From contig JAICIO010000040.1 in NCBI GenBank assembly GCA_025924315.1, forward strand, positions 1 through 46,069: a DNA stretch of 46,069 nucleotides. The letters run 5' to 3'. The notes under the pieces were generated by a model. The model saw only the letters and a list, made by a program, of their open reading frames with translations. It searched no databases and was not told the DNA's origin. A program made the position numbers and the translations under genes. Origin of the DNA: Phycisphaerae bacterium (lineage in GTDB: Bacteria > Planctomycetota > Phycisphaerae > Tepidisphaerales > Tepidisphaeraceae). Below are positions 15,741 to 23,827 of the stretch, in pieces. How positions within the stretch are numbered: position 1 is the first letter of the stretch; the number at the start of each line of letters is the position of its first letter.

Positions 15741-16966
15741 CCGCCACCTCCCTGCACCGCGCTGGTCAGGTCAAAGAGCGGCAGGAACATGCTGATCGCC
15801 AAAAAGCCGACTATCACGCCGAGGATAATGAGGATGATCGGCTCGATGATGCTGGTGAGCGATCGCACCGTCGTGTCGTTCTCTTCGTCCAGAAAATCCG
15901 CAATGTTCAAAAGGAGCGAGGCGACCTGGCCGGTCTGCTCACCGCTGCGCAACGCCTCGGCAACCGACGTGTTGATCAGCGGGCTGTCAGCGAAGGCAAC
16001 GCTGATCGGCTGCCCGCGCGTCGCCGCGTCTTCGGCATTGGCAATGAGCTGCGCGTAGAGTGAGTTTTGCGTGGCGCTCTTCGTCAGAGCGAGTGCTTCC
16101 AGCAGCGGCACGTGGCTATCGATCTGCACGCCGATCAGGCGCGCAATGCGGGCCGTTGCGAAGCTGCGAACGATTGAGCCGAAAATCGGCGCTTTGACTG
16201 AGAATTGATCGAACGCGATCTTACCCGCGGGCGAAGCGAGCCAGAACTTCAGCGCCGCGCCTGCCGCGCCGAGGCCAAGCAGAATCGCCCACCAGTACCC
16301 GCGGGCGGTGTCGCTCATCCACATGACGATCTTCGTCGTCGGCGGAAGGGGCGTGTCGAGCGTCTGAAACAGTCCCGCAAATCGCGGAAGAACGAACGTC
16401 AGCATGACCACCATCACGCCGATCGCGATGAAGATCAGCAGTATGGGATAGACCATCGCGCCGCTGATTGCGGTGCGGATCTGCAATTGCTTGCGAACGA
16501 GCTTCGCGAGGCGATCGAGCATCGGCTCGAGCTGGCCGCTCGATTCGCCGGCGGACACCAGGCTTCGGCAGATCGGATCGAAATACTGCGGAAACTGCTC
16601 CATCGCCGCCGAAAGCGAAGCGCCTTCTTCGACGAGTGTGCGAATGCGCTCGAGCACACCGCGCCACTGCTTGTCCATCGCCTGTCGTTCGAGCGCAGTC
16701 AGCGCTTGCACGAGCGGCGTGCCGGATGAGACGAGCACAGCAATCTGCCGCGTGAAGTTGACCAGATGCTTGAGCCGTTTCCCGCCGGAGACTTTGCCTT
16801 TCGTCGGATCCGAGGCTTTCACCGCCGCTTCCGATGCCTGCGCGATTTCCGAGACGAAGATGCCCTGGCGGCGGAGGTTGTCCATTGCCTCGGTCGCGTC
16901 GGCAGCGTCGATCGTCGCGCTGATGTTCGCTCCGTCGCGTCCGACCGCTTTGTAGCTGAACTTCAT
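15737..16966 (-). CDS. pilC: PilC/GspF platform protein
   Basis: A 409-residue inner-membrane platform protein with two T2SSF domains (about 70-195 and 275-400), each followed by hydrophobic segments. The N-terminal MKFSYKAVGRDG and the repeats FTRQIAVLVSSGTPLVQAL and ARLIGVQIDSHVPLLEAL are classical for GspF/PilC. It transmits motion from the PilB/GspE hexamer to growing pilin. It overlaps pilB and pilM by 4 nt on either side. Sequence alone cannot say whether the machine is a pilus or a secretion pseudopilus. Confidence 0.92.
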   Translation of the reverse strand: MKFSYKAVGRDGANISATIDAADATEAMDNLRRQGIFVSEIAQASEAAVKASDPTKGKVSGGKRLKHLVNFTRQIAVLVSSGTPLVQALTALERQAMDKQWRGVLERIRTLVEEGASLSAAMEQFPQYFDPICRSLVSAGESSGQLEPMLDRLAKLVRKQLQIRTAISGAMVYPILLIFIAIGVMVVMLTFVLPRFAGLFQTLDTPLPPTTKIVMWMSDTARGYWWAILLGLGAAGAALKFWLASPAGKIAFDQFSVKAPIFGSIVRSFATARIARLIGVQIDSHVPLLEALALTKSATQNSLYAQLIANAEDAATRGQPISVAFADSPLINTSVAEALRSGEQTGQVASLLLNIADFLDEENDTTVRSLTSIIEPIILIILGVIVGFLAISMFLPLFDLTSAVQGGGG

Positions 16967-18729
16967 GCGACCTCCCGCTTGGGTTCGGGGGCGCTTGCGG
17001 CTTCGCCTTCGTCGTGCGTGACGCTCAGCACTTCTTCCAGCGTGCTGCGGCCGTCAAGGCCGATGAGAATGCCTTCTTCGCGGAGGGTCATCCCGCCGGA
17101 TTGCTTAAACTTGTCGCGCAGATCATGCGCCGGCGCCCCGCGGTGAATGAGGCGACGGAGATCGCTGTTCACTTCCATCACCTCGTAAACACCGACGCGT
17201 CCGCGGTAGCCGGTGTCATGGCATTGCTGGCATCCGCTGCCTTTGCGGAAGGGCTTCCCGACCTTGTCGAGTAGTCCCGCGTCGCGAAGAACGGATTCTT
17301 CCGGGTAATACTTCGTCGCGCAGCTCGGGCAGACTTTTCGCGCCAGCCGCTGCGCGACCACGCCGTTGAGCGAGCTGCTGAGCAAGTACGGCTCGATGTT
17401 CATGTCGAGCAGTCGCGTGACGGCGCCCGGCGCGTCGTTCGTGTGCAGCGTCGCAAGCACGAGGTGGCCCGTCAGCGCCGCCTGCACCGCGACGCGCGCC
17501 GTCTCTTCGTCGCGAATTTCGCCGACCATGATGATGTCGGGGTCCTGACGCAGAATGCTGCGCAGCGCGCGGGCGAAGCTCATGCCGATCGAATCCTGCA
17601 CCTGGATCTGGTTGATCAGGTCGAGCTGGTATTCGACCGGATCTTCGATCGTCACGATGTTCAGCTCGGGGTTGCGAATCAGATCGAGCGCCGAATAGAG
17701 CGTCGTCGTCTTTCCGCTGCCGGTGGGGCCAGTGACGAGCACCAGTCCGTGCGGCTGATGCAGCGAGCGTTTGAAGGAGTCCAGCGCCTGCGTCCGGAAG
17801 CCGAGATCTTCCATGCGCACCTGCAGGTTAGCCTTGTCGAGAATACGGATCACCAGCTTTTCGCCGAGAAGGGTCGGCATTGAGCTGACGCGCAGATCGA
17901 TGTCTCGACCTTCGGCGACGAGGCGCACGCGGCCTTCCTGCGGCAGGCGTTTCTCCGCAATATCCATCTTCCCGATGACCTTCACGCGCGACACCAGGGC
18001 CGCGTGAATCCCCGGCGGCGGCTTGAGCAGATCGCGCAGGCAGCCGTCGATGCGGTAGCGGATACGCGAGCCTTTCTTGTCCGGTTCGATGTGGATGTCG
18101 CTCGCCTTGTCCTTGATCGCCGTCAGCAGGGCGACGTTGACCAGATTGATGATCGGGCTGCCCGCGACCATCTTGTCCAGGTCCGTGGCGGGGCCTTCGT
18201 CGACCGTTTCGCGCTCGACGACTTTCACGTCGCTCTCGGCCAGCGAGGCGAGGAACGCGTTCACGTCGACGTTGCCCGACGCGTATTTCTTGACGAACTC
18301 TTGAATGTTCGATTCAAGCGCGAGCACTGCACGCACTTTGCATCGCGTGAGTTGGCGCAGGCGGTCGATCGCAGGAAGCGATTGTGGTTCGGCCATCGCG
18401 ACGGTGATCGTGTCGCGAACCTTGAACATCGGGATGCACTTGAGCCGCTCGCATTCTTCCTGGCCGACCAACTTGAAGAGAGAAGGGTCGATCAGGCCGT
18501 GGCGAAGCTGGCAGCCCGGGACCTTCAATCGCTTCGCGAGCGCACCGACGAGCGTTGCGCCGGAGATAACGCCTTGCTCGACAAGCATTTCGCCGAGCAG
18601 ACGATTGCTGCTGCGTTGTTCTGCGAGCGCGCGCGACAGTTGCTCGGCGGAGAGGATTCCCTCTTCGACGAGCACTTCGCCAATGCGAATCTTTTGCTGC
18701 GGCCCATTGCCGGGGACGGCGCCGTTCAC
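16963..18729 (-). CDS. pilB: PilB/GspE assembly ATPase
   Basis: A 588-residue AAA-like ATPase that powers pilus or pseudopilus extension. Visible in order: an N-terminal MshEN-like region with two related helical repeats (about 15-70), a second N-terminal domain (about 75-150), Walker A GPTGSGKTT (about 334-342), the Asp box IEDPVEY (361-367), Walker B with DPDIIMVGEIRD (396-407), the His box TGHLVLATLHTND, and a four-Cys zinc site (C467, C470, C500, C503) typical of extension rather than retraction ATPases. Its start overlaps the STAS gene stop by 4 nt. No PilT-like retraction ATPase is in the window. Confidence 0.95.
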   Translation of the reverse strand: MNGAVPGNGPQQKIRIGEVLVEEGILSAEQLSRALAEQRSSNRLLGEMLVEQGVISGATLVGALAKRLKVPGCQLRHGLIDPSLFKLVGQEECERLKCIPMFKVRDTITVAMAEPQSLPAIDRLRQLTRCKVRAVLALESNIQEFVKKYASGNVDVNAFLASLAESDVKVVERETVDEGPATDLDKMVAGSPIINLVNVALLTAIKDKASDIHIEPDKKGSRIRYRIDGCLRDLLKPPPGIHAALVSRVKVIGKMDIAEKRLPQEGRVRLVAEGRDIDLRVSSMPTLLGEKLVIRILDKANLQVRMEDLGFRTQALDSFKRSLHQPHGLVLVTGPTGSGKTTTLYSALDLIRNPELNIVTIEDPVEYQLDLINQIQVQDSIGMSFARALRSILRQDPDIIMVGEIRDEETARVAVQAALTGHLVLATLHTNDAPGAVTRLLDMNIEPYLLSSSLNGVVAQRLARKVCPSCATKYYPEESVLRDAGLLDKVGKPFRKGSGCQQCHDTGYRGRVGVYEVMEVNSDLRRLIHRGAPAHDLRDKFKQSGGMTLREEGILIGLDGRSTLEEVLSVTHDEGEAASAPEPKREVA

Positions 18730-19061
18730 AGAAAGCTCCTCACCGCGGTCGTCAAGTCTTCAAAATGCTCAAATTGCTGATCCAGGTCCGTGAGTTGCAA
18801 CACCTCGCGGATCGTTTTGTTCTCGTGGCACAGGTGCAGCGACTGGCCGGTCTTTCCGAGCTTTTCGGTGATGTCGAGCAGCAGCTCGAGCCCGCCGCTG
18901 TCAATGAACGCGACATCGCTCATGTCAATCACCAGGCGGCCCAGGCTGCCGGCGACGGCGCGGTTCGCATGCGCCGCGAACTCCTGCACATCGGCGGCGA
19001 GCAGCGCGCCCTCCGGCTTGAGGATGGTGACAGCGCCTTGGCGCTGTTCGCTGACTTTCAT
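18726..19061 (-). CDS. STAS-domain anti-anti-sigma-like protein
   Basis: A 111-residue single STAS domain (RsbV/SpoIIAA type). VTILKPEGALLAADVQEF is the N-terminal strand-loop, and LVIDMSDVAFIDSGGLELL carries the conserved serine (S in IDSGG) that anti-sigma-type kinases phosphorylate. It lies 3 bp after the histidine kinase and overlaps the PilB gene by 4 nt, so it is made with the secretion machinery. No RsbW-like HATPase is adjacent, so the kinase partner is unknown. The REC-PP2C protein at 29066-30418 is a candidate phosphatase. Confidence 0.88.
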   Translation of the reverse strand: MKVSEQRQGAVTILKPEGALLAADVQEFAAHANRAVAGSLGRLVIDMSDVAFIDSGGLELLLDITEKLGKTGQSLHLCHENKTIREVLQLTDLDQQFEHFEDLTTAVRSFL

Positions 19062-19064
19062 CGG

Positions 19065-20909
19065 TTATGCCGCCTCCGCAACGCCCGGCAGCGAAATCGT
19101 GAACGTGCTGCCTTTGTTCAGTTCGGATTTCACGTCGATGTCGCCGCCGTGCAGGCGTGCGATCTCGCGCGCCAACGTTAAGCCGAGGCCCGTGCCGGTG
19201 ATTTGTTCGACGCGCGGGTCGCTGGCGCGATAGAAGCGTTCGAAGATCTTCGCGGCGTCTTCTTCGCTGATGCCGATCCCGGTGTCGGCCACGCTGATCG
19301 CAAGTTGCTTTTCATCGTATTGAAGCGAAACAGTGACCTCGCCGCCTTCGGGCGTGTACTTGATCGCGTTGCCGATGAGGTTGTGAATGCAAAGCGTGAC
19401 TTTGTCGCGATCGCCCTGGATGACCGGCATCTTCGGCGGAAGGTTGAACGTGAGCTTCTGCTTTTTCGCCTCGGCTTGCGCCGCGTAATCGGTCGCGAGA
19501 TCCTTGAATAGCTGGTCGAGCCGAATGTCGTCGCGACGCAACTTGAATTGTCCGGCTTCCATTTCTGAAACCGAAAGCATTTCGCCGACGATGCGCTCGA
19601 GCCGGCGCGCTTCCTGGTTGATGACGTTAAGGCATTTGCCGCGAACCAGCGGATCATTGTCACCATCTTCGATCGCGGTTTCGACGTACAAGCGAATGTT
19701 CGTGAGCGGCGTGCGCAGCTCATGGGTCGCGTGCGCGACGAAGTGATTTCGAGATTCTTCGGCCACCTTTTGCTGCGTGATATCTTCAATGATGATCATC
19801 GCGGCCGCGGAGTCCTCGCGACGGACTGGACGCACGCCGAAGCGTAAAACGACGTTGCCGTTGTCGCTCTGTCGTTCGACTTCCACCGTCGACCGACGCC
19901 GCGTCGATCCGGTGGTGACGGCGCGAATGGATTCGAGCACTTCTTCCTGGTTGAGCAGCGTGGTGATGTCGGCGTTGATGGCCGTTTCGCGCTGCGCCTG
20001 GAGAAATGCCGCCGCGGCGCCGTTGAGCTGCCGCACCTTCATCTGCTGATCGACGAGGATGAGGCCCTGCGAGAGCGCGTCGAAGGCGGCATCGAGATCG
20101 CCGCGGGGCGAGCGGCGCGAAGTGAGCGAGTATTGCGTCTTCTCCGCGAGGGCTTCCTTGCGAAGTGTTTCCTGCCGGGCGAGCAGCGCGTTCCACGCGG
20201 CCGCTTCGGCGCCCAGCTCGCTGCTGACCGAAAGGATGGTCTGATCGGTCTCGCCCGCGGCGGAGGCGAGGAGCGCTTCTCCGATCGCGCCGATCGCGCG
20301 GAATCGCCGGCGGATGTGGCGGTAGCCAAAGAGCATTCCGCACAGCGCCATCGCGCCCACCATGCCGATGCCGGTTTCGGTCTCGAGATAGATGCCGGTC
20401 GGATTCTTGATCTGCGCCGAATATTCGAGCATTGCGCTTCCGCGGCCGCTGATCGTCAGAGGACAGAGGCAGTGGATTTTCATGCCGCTGCGCGTGAAGG
20501 ATTCCTGCATCACGGCGGCGGCCCAAGTTTGCGGAAGTTTATGCGCCGTGATCTTGTCCGGCTCTCCATCTGCGACCACAGAACCATCCGGCAGCACGAC
20601 GCGACATTGCGCCAAGTCCTGGTTGCGTGCTGCATCGGCGATGAGGCGACGCGCGGCCGACAATTCGTTCTGCTGCAGCATCACCTCGATGCTCTGCGCG
20701 AGCAGCACGCCGGCGGATCGCACCTGCTCTTCGCGCGTTGATTCCGCGTACTCGTTCTGAATGCGCGTGGTCCACCACGCAAGCGTCGCCATGGAGCAAA
20801 GCAACAGCGCCGCTGCGGTGATGCCGATCGACGCGACGCCCGACTCTCCGCGCAGGAGGAACGAGCGGCGGGATTTCTTTGAGTCAGTTTCTTGCGCAGC
20901 AGTGGCCAT
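19065..20909 (-). CDS. Membrane histidine kinase with PAS domain
   Basis: A 614-residue sensor kinase: TM1 (about 27-46), an extracytoplasmic sensor of about 135 residues, TM2 (about 181-197), a linker, a PAS domain (about 274-380), a HisKA H-box HATHELRTPL with phosphoacceptor H396, and a HATPase domain with N-box NLIGNAIKYTPEGG, G1 DTGIGISEED and G2 GTGLGLTLAREIA. No response regulator gene is adjacent; the next genes are the STAS protein and PilB. I start at ATG 20909 with GGAG upstream rather than the in-frame M at 20966. It is first in the operon, and no strong sigma70 promoter is obvious in the 131-bp upstream gap. Confidence 0.9.
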   Translation of the reverse strand: MATAAQETDSKKSRRSFLLRGESGVASIGITAAALLLCSMATLAWWTTRIQNEYAESTREEQVRSAGVLLAQSIEVMLQQNELSAARRLIADAARNQDLAQCRVVLPDGSVVADGEPDKITAHKLPQTWAAAVMQESFTRSGMKIHCLCPLTISGRGSAMLEYSAQIKNPTGIYLETETGIGMVGAMALCGMLFGYRHIRRRFRAIGAIGEALLASAAGETDQTILSVSSELGAEAAAWNALLARQETLRKEALAEKTQYSLTSRRSPRGDLDAAFDALSQGLILVDQQMKVRQLNGAAAAFLQAQRETAINADITTLLNQEEVLESIRAVTTGSTRRRSTVEVERQSDNGNVVLRFGVRPVRREDSAAAMIIIEDITQQKVAEESRNHFVAHATHELRTPLTNIRLYVETAIEDGDNDPLVRGKCLNVINQEARRLERIVGEMLSVSEMEAGQFKLRRDDIRLDQLFKDLATDYAAQAEAKKQKLTFNLPPKMPVIQGDRDKVTLCIHNLIGNAIKYTPEGGEVTVSLQYDEKQLAISVADTGIGISEEDAAKIFERFYRASDPRVEQITGTGLGLTLAREIARLHGGDIDVKSELNKGSTFTISLPGVAEAA

Positions 20910-21040
20910 AGAACTCCATGCCGGATCGAGAGCTATAAAGGGCTTATCGGTTCTGTGCAGACGCACTTAAGGTAGGGACATCGACCAAGTTGGATGAATG
21001 TCAGATTGGCGCGAGGGTCCGAGAAAACGGAGCGGGACAA

Positions 21041-22129
21041 TCAGCTGACGAGGCCGCGCGCGTCGACCGGCATCGATGTCAGAGTGCCCTTTTCGTCGCG
21101 GAGCCAGAAGCGGTTGTGCAGGTTAATGCAGGGGCAGATGTGGTTGGGAATAACGTGAACTTGTTCGCCGAGCTTCGGTTTTTCGCCACCGTTGAGCTCG
21201 ACCTCGCCGTGCTCTTCGGTCAGTTTTGAGATGCGAGCACGCGGATATTCGACGATGCGGCCATGCCCAGCGGTGTCCGGGTTGACACTGCAGCGATCGC
21301 TCGTGAGCGTCTTGCTGCCGGCGTCGATTACGAATTTATCGGGCACCGCATCGCTGATCACGGTGCACACCACCATCGCGGCGCATTCGTCCTGCGAGCA
21401 GAATCCGCCGGCGAGTGTGTTCACGTCGTTGTAGATGTATGTGCCAGGACGGACTTCGGTCAGCGCGGTGACGTGATGCGATTGATAGAGCGCAGGTGTT
21501 GATCCACCGGAGACAATCTTGGCGTCAAGTCCGCTCTTGCGCCACAGGTCGATGGTTTCATGCAGCAGCGCATCGATGCGCTTGAGATCTTCGATCTGCT
21601 CATCGACAGGGCATTTCAGATGGCCGGGATAGCACATGATGCCATCGAGGCGAAGGCCGGACGTTATGCTGATGGCTTGTGCGAGCTCGAGCGCCTGCTG
21701 AGGTGTCTGCAGTCCCGTGCGATGCAGGCCCACATCCAGATCGACGAGGATGCCAACCGTCGAGCCGGCGCGGCGCGCTGCGTCGGCGATGCAGTTCGCG
21801 GCGAATGCAGAATCCACGCCGATGCGAATCGTGTGATCGTGCGCGAGCTTCGCAATGCGATCGCATCGGCCGCGATCGAACGCGGGATACGCGATGAGAA
21901 TGTCGCGCGAAGCATTCGCCATCACTTCCGCTTCGCCGGCTTTCGCGACGGCCAGACCGATCGCGCCGGATTCCATCTGCAGCTTTCCCATCGCGATCGA
22001 CTTGTGCGTCTTGGTGTGCGGACGCACCGCGAGGTCGTGCTTCTGCGAATAGGCGCGCACCTTCGCGATGTTCCGTTTCACGGTTGGAAGGTCGATCAGA
22101 ACCGCAGGCGTTTCGGTGATGTCTGTCAT
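21041..22129 (-). CDS. D-serine dehydratase/D-threonine aldolase-like PLP enzyme
   Basis: A 362-residue fold-type III PLP enzyme. RPHTKTHKS (K40 the likely PLP lysine) is the motif of the D-threonine aldolase/eukaryotic-type D-serine dehydratase group. VDLDVGLHRTG and SGGSTPALY are further barrel motifs, and the C-terminal NHICPCINL supplies the His and Cys that bind catalytic zinc in that group. The reaction is either retro-aldol cleavage of D-threonine or deamination of D-serine. The start is ATG 22129, 11 bp after the upstream amidohydrolase stop on the same strand. Confidence 0.85.
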   Translation of the reverse strand: MTDITETPAVLIDLPTVKRNIAKVRAYSQKHDLAVRPHTKTHKSIAMGKLQMESGAIGLAVAKAGEAEVMANASRDILIAYPAFDRGRCDRIAKLAHDHTIRIGVDSAFAANCIADAARRAGSTVGILVDLDVGLHRTGLQTPQQALELAQAISITSGLRLDGIMCYPGHLKCPVDEQIEDLKRIDALLHETIDLWRKSGLDAKIVSGGSTPALYQSHHVTALTEVRPGTYIYNDVNTLAGGFCSQDECAAMVVCTVISDAVPDKFVIDAGSKTLTSDRCSVNPDTAGHGRIVEYPRARISKLTEEHGEVELNGGEKPKLGEQVHVIPNHICPCINLHNRFWLRDEKGTLTSMPVDARGLVS

Positions 22130-22140
22130 GAGATGAAAAA

Positions 22141-23070
22141 CTATTTCGATCCGAAGAGCCAAGCCTCAGGCGCGGTCTCGCACATGCTCTTCTGCACGTC
22201 CGCAGGAAGATTCAGGAACGCTTGCGATTCCTCCTCATAGCTGAAGATCATCCGGAGGTTGTTGGCGCACCAGCTCATGTACGGCGCGTCCGATCCCCAC
22301 ATATAGCGATCGCCGATCAGATCATAGATCGTGCGAAGGACTTCAGTCGGCTTTGTGAAATCCGCCTTCACGCGACGATCGGGCGGGGCGACGATCTTCG
22401 CGCCCTTCGCGGCGAGCGCGCAGTGGGCGAGGTGCGCCGAACAATCCACCCACACATTCGGCAGCTCGGTAATTCGCTCCAGAAACACCGCGTCCATCCG
22501 CAGATTGTGGGCCAGGTTGAACCGCACCTTCGGATACTTCTCCGCCACGGCGATGCAGTCAGCAACCTGCGCCCAGCGATCCCCTTCTGAGATCGCCGTA
22601 TGAAAGAGCACCGGCAGATTGTGCTGCTCCGCGAAGTGCATGAGGTCGCGGCTTTCATCGAGCAGCGCTCGAACGGTGGACTGAAGAACGGTCGATTGCG
22701 TCTTGAGGCCTTTGATCCTGCCAATGAGCTTCTCGATGTTCTTGAGCTGCTCCGGCACTTGGCGCTCTGGATCAAACATCGCGAATTGCAGCAACTCCCC
22801 ATTGGGCGCCACCTGCGAAACTTCCCACGCGAGCAATTCGTTCTCGCGATCGAACGGCACGCGGCCGGGAAGCAGCTTCATCTCATCGCGCTCGTAGCAG
22901 TAGGGATCGAACGCAGACGGCAAGGTGAAGGGAAAGCAGACCGCGCGGTCGAAGCCGAATCGCTTCATATTCGTGAGCAGGTCCTGCGCGGTCAGCGCGT
23001 ACGGCCACCAGCCGTGCAGGTAGAAACCGAGGTCGAGGCCGACATGCGTGTGAACGTCGTATCGAGGCAT
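22141..23070 (-). CDS. Amidohydrolase-2 family metal-dependent hydrolase
   Basis: A 309-residue TIM-barrel hydrolase. The metal motif YDVHTHVG lies at the N-terminus. VLFHTAISEGD, FNLAHNLRMD and WGSDAPYM (the barrel-end Asp) complete the family's usual set, shared with decarboxylases and lactonases such as the ACMSD-like group. The exact substrate is unknown. I start at MPRYDVHTH (ATG 23070). Upstream ATGs at 23094 and 23175 would run into the divergent RidA gene. It is probably co-transcribed with the PLP enzyme. Confidence 0.78.
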   Translation of the reverse strand: MPRYDVHTHVGLDLGFYLHGWWPYALTAQDLLTNMKRFGFDRAVCFPFTLPSAFDPYCYERDEMKLLPGRVPFDRENELLAWEVSQVAPNGELLQFAMFDPERQVPEQLKNIEKLIGRIKGLKTQSTVLQSTVRALLDESRDLMHFAEQHNLPVLFHTAISEGDRWAQVADCIAVAEKYPKVRFNLAHNLRMDAVFLERITELPNVWVDCSAHLAHCALAAKGAKIVAPPDRRVKADFTKPTEVLRTIYDLIGDRYMWGSDAPYMSWCANNLRMIFSYEEESQAFLNLPADVQKSMCETAPEAWLFGSK

Positions 23071-23079
23071 TGGTTCTGC

Positions 23080-23085
23080 TATTCT
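23080..23085 (+). promoter_or_regulatory. Putative -10 (TATTCT) before the RidA-like gene
   Basis: TATTCT ends 7 nt before the ATG at 23093, with no Shine-Dalgarno between, consistent with a leaderless start. The whole divergent gap with the amidohydrolase is only 22 bp, so the opposing promoter must overlap it or lie within the RidA coding region. Confidence 0.4.
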
Positions 23086-23092
23086 GCCCGAC

Positions 23093-23470
23093 ATGCCGAT
23101 CGAAGTCATCACCAACGAGTCGCTTCCGAAATCGAAAAATCCGTTCTCCCCCGCAATTAAGGCGGGTGGATTCATATTCGTATCCGGTCAGGCGTCGGTG
23201 GACGACGATGGCACGATCCATCCCGACACGTTCGAGAACGAGTTTCGGCGAACGATGAGCGGCGTGGAGCGAATTCTTGCCGCCGCGGGCGCGACGTTGT
23301 CGCAAGTCGTGCAGGTTCGCGGCTATCTCCGCGATCATGACAAGTGGGCGGATTACAACGCGCTCTATCGCGAGTATTTCAAGGAGCCCTATCCCGCCCG
23401 CACGACGATCACGAAATGCCTCGGTCAGGTGCAGGTGGAGATCGACGTCGTGGCGTATGTGGGACCGTAA
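23093..23470 (+). CDS. RidA family enamine/imine deaminase
   Basis: A 125-residue single-domain YjgF/YER057c/UK114 protein. These trimeric proteins hydrolyse reactive 2-aminoacrylate and related imines to 2-oxo acids and ammonia. FIFVSGQASVD, the catalytic-arginine region YPARTTI and VQVEIDVVAYV are visible, in the places expected for Rid proteins. It is divergent from the amidohydrolase and the PLP enzyme. A D-serine dehydratase would release 2-aminoacrylate, which RidA removes, so the neighbourhood is consistent. Confidence 0.9.
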   Translation: MPIEVITNESLPKSKNPFSPAIKAGGFIFVSGQASVDDDGTIHPDTFENEFRRTMSGVERILAAAGATLSQVVQVRGYLRDHDKWADYNALYREYFKEPYPARTTITKCLGQVQVEIDVVAYVGP

Positions 23471-23473
23471 CGA

Positions 23474-23827
23474 TTACCGCATCCACGCGACGAGCCACGC
23501 GAGGACAAGAATCACCTCTGCGACGGCATCGAGCAGGTAGATCTTCGCGATCACCTTCTTCGCGACATAGATCACGTCGATCGCGGCGAGGCCAAGCGAG
23601 CTGCCGATCGCCAGCAGCATGATGTCGATCGTCACATTGTGATGGACCACCGAGGTGAAAAGCGGAATCGCGATTGCGACAATCACCACGCCCACCGTCT
23701 TCACCAGCCAGATGTCAATCTTGGGCCCGGTGACGGCCATGAAGCTTCGGATGTGGAGGATCGGCCAGATGCCGGTGAGGCCAAAGTAGATCGCTTGAAC
23801 GAGCGAGATGATCTCGATGAGCTTCAC
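23474..23827 (-). CDS. Small four-helix membrane protein
   Basis: A 117-residue protein with four membrane segments, beginning MKLIEIISLVQAIYFGLTG and with WPILHIRSFMAVTGPKIDIW between helices 1 and 2. From memory this SF-x2-VTGPK pattern belongs to a conserved family of unassigned bacterial membrane proteins. The start is GTG 23827 with a GGCGGGA ribosome site, and its start overlaps the stop of the oxidoreductase gene upstream (23824-23827, GTGA). Confidence 0.65.
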   Translation of the reverse strand: MKLIEIISLVQAIYFGLTGIWPILHIRSFMAVTGPKIDIWLVKTVGVVIVAIAIPLFTSVVHHNVTIDIMLLAIGSSLGLAAIDVIYVAKKVIAKIYLLDAVAEVILVLAWLVAWMR

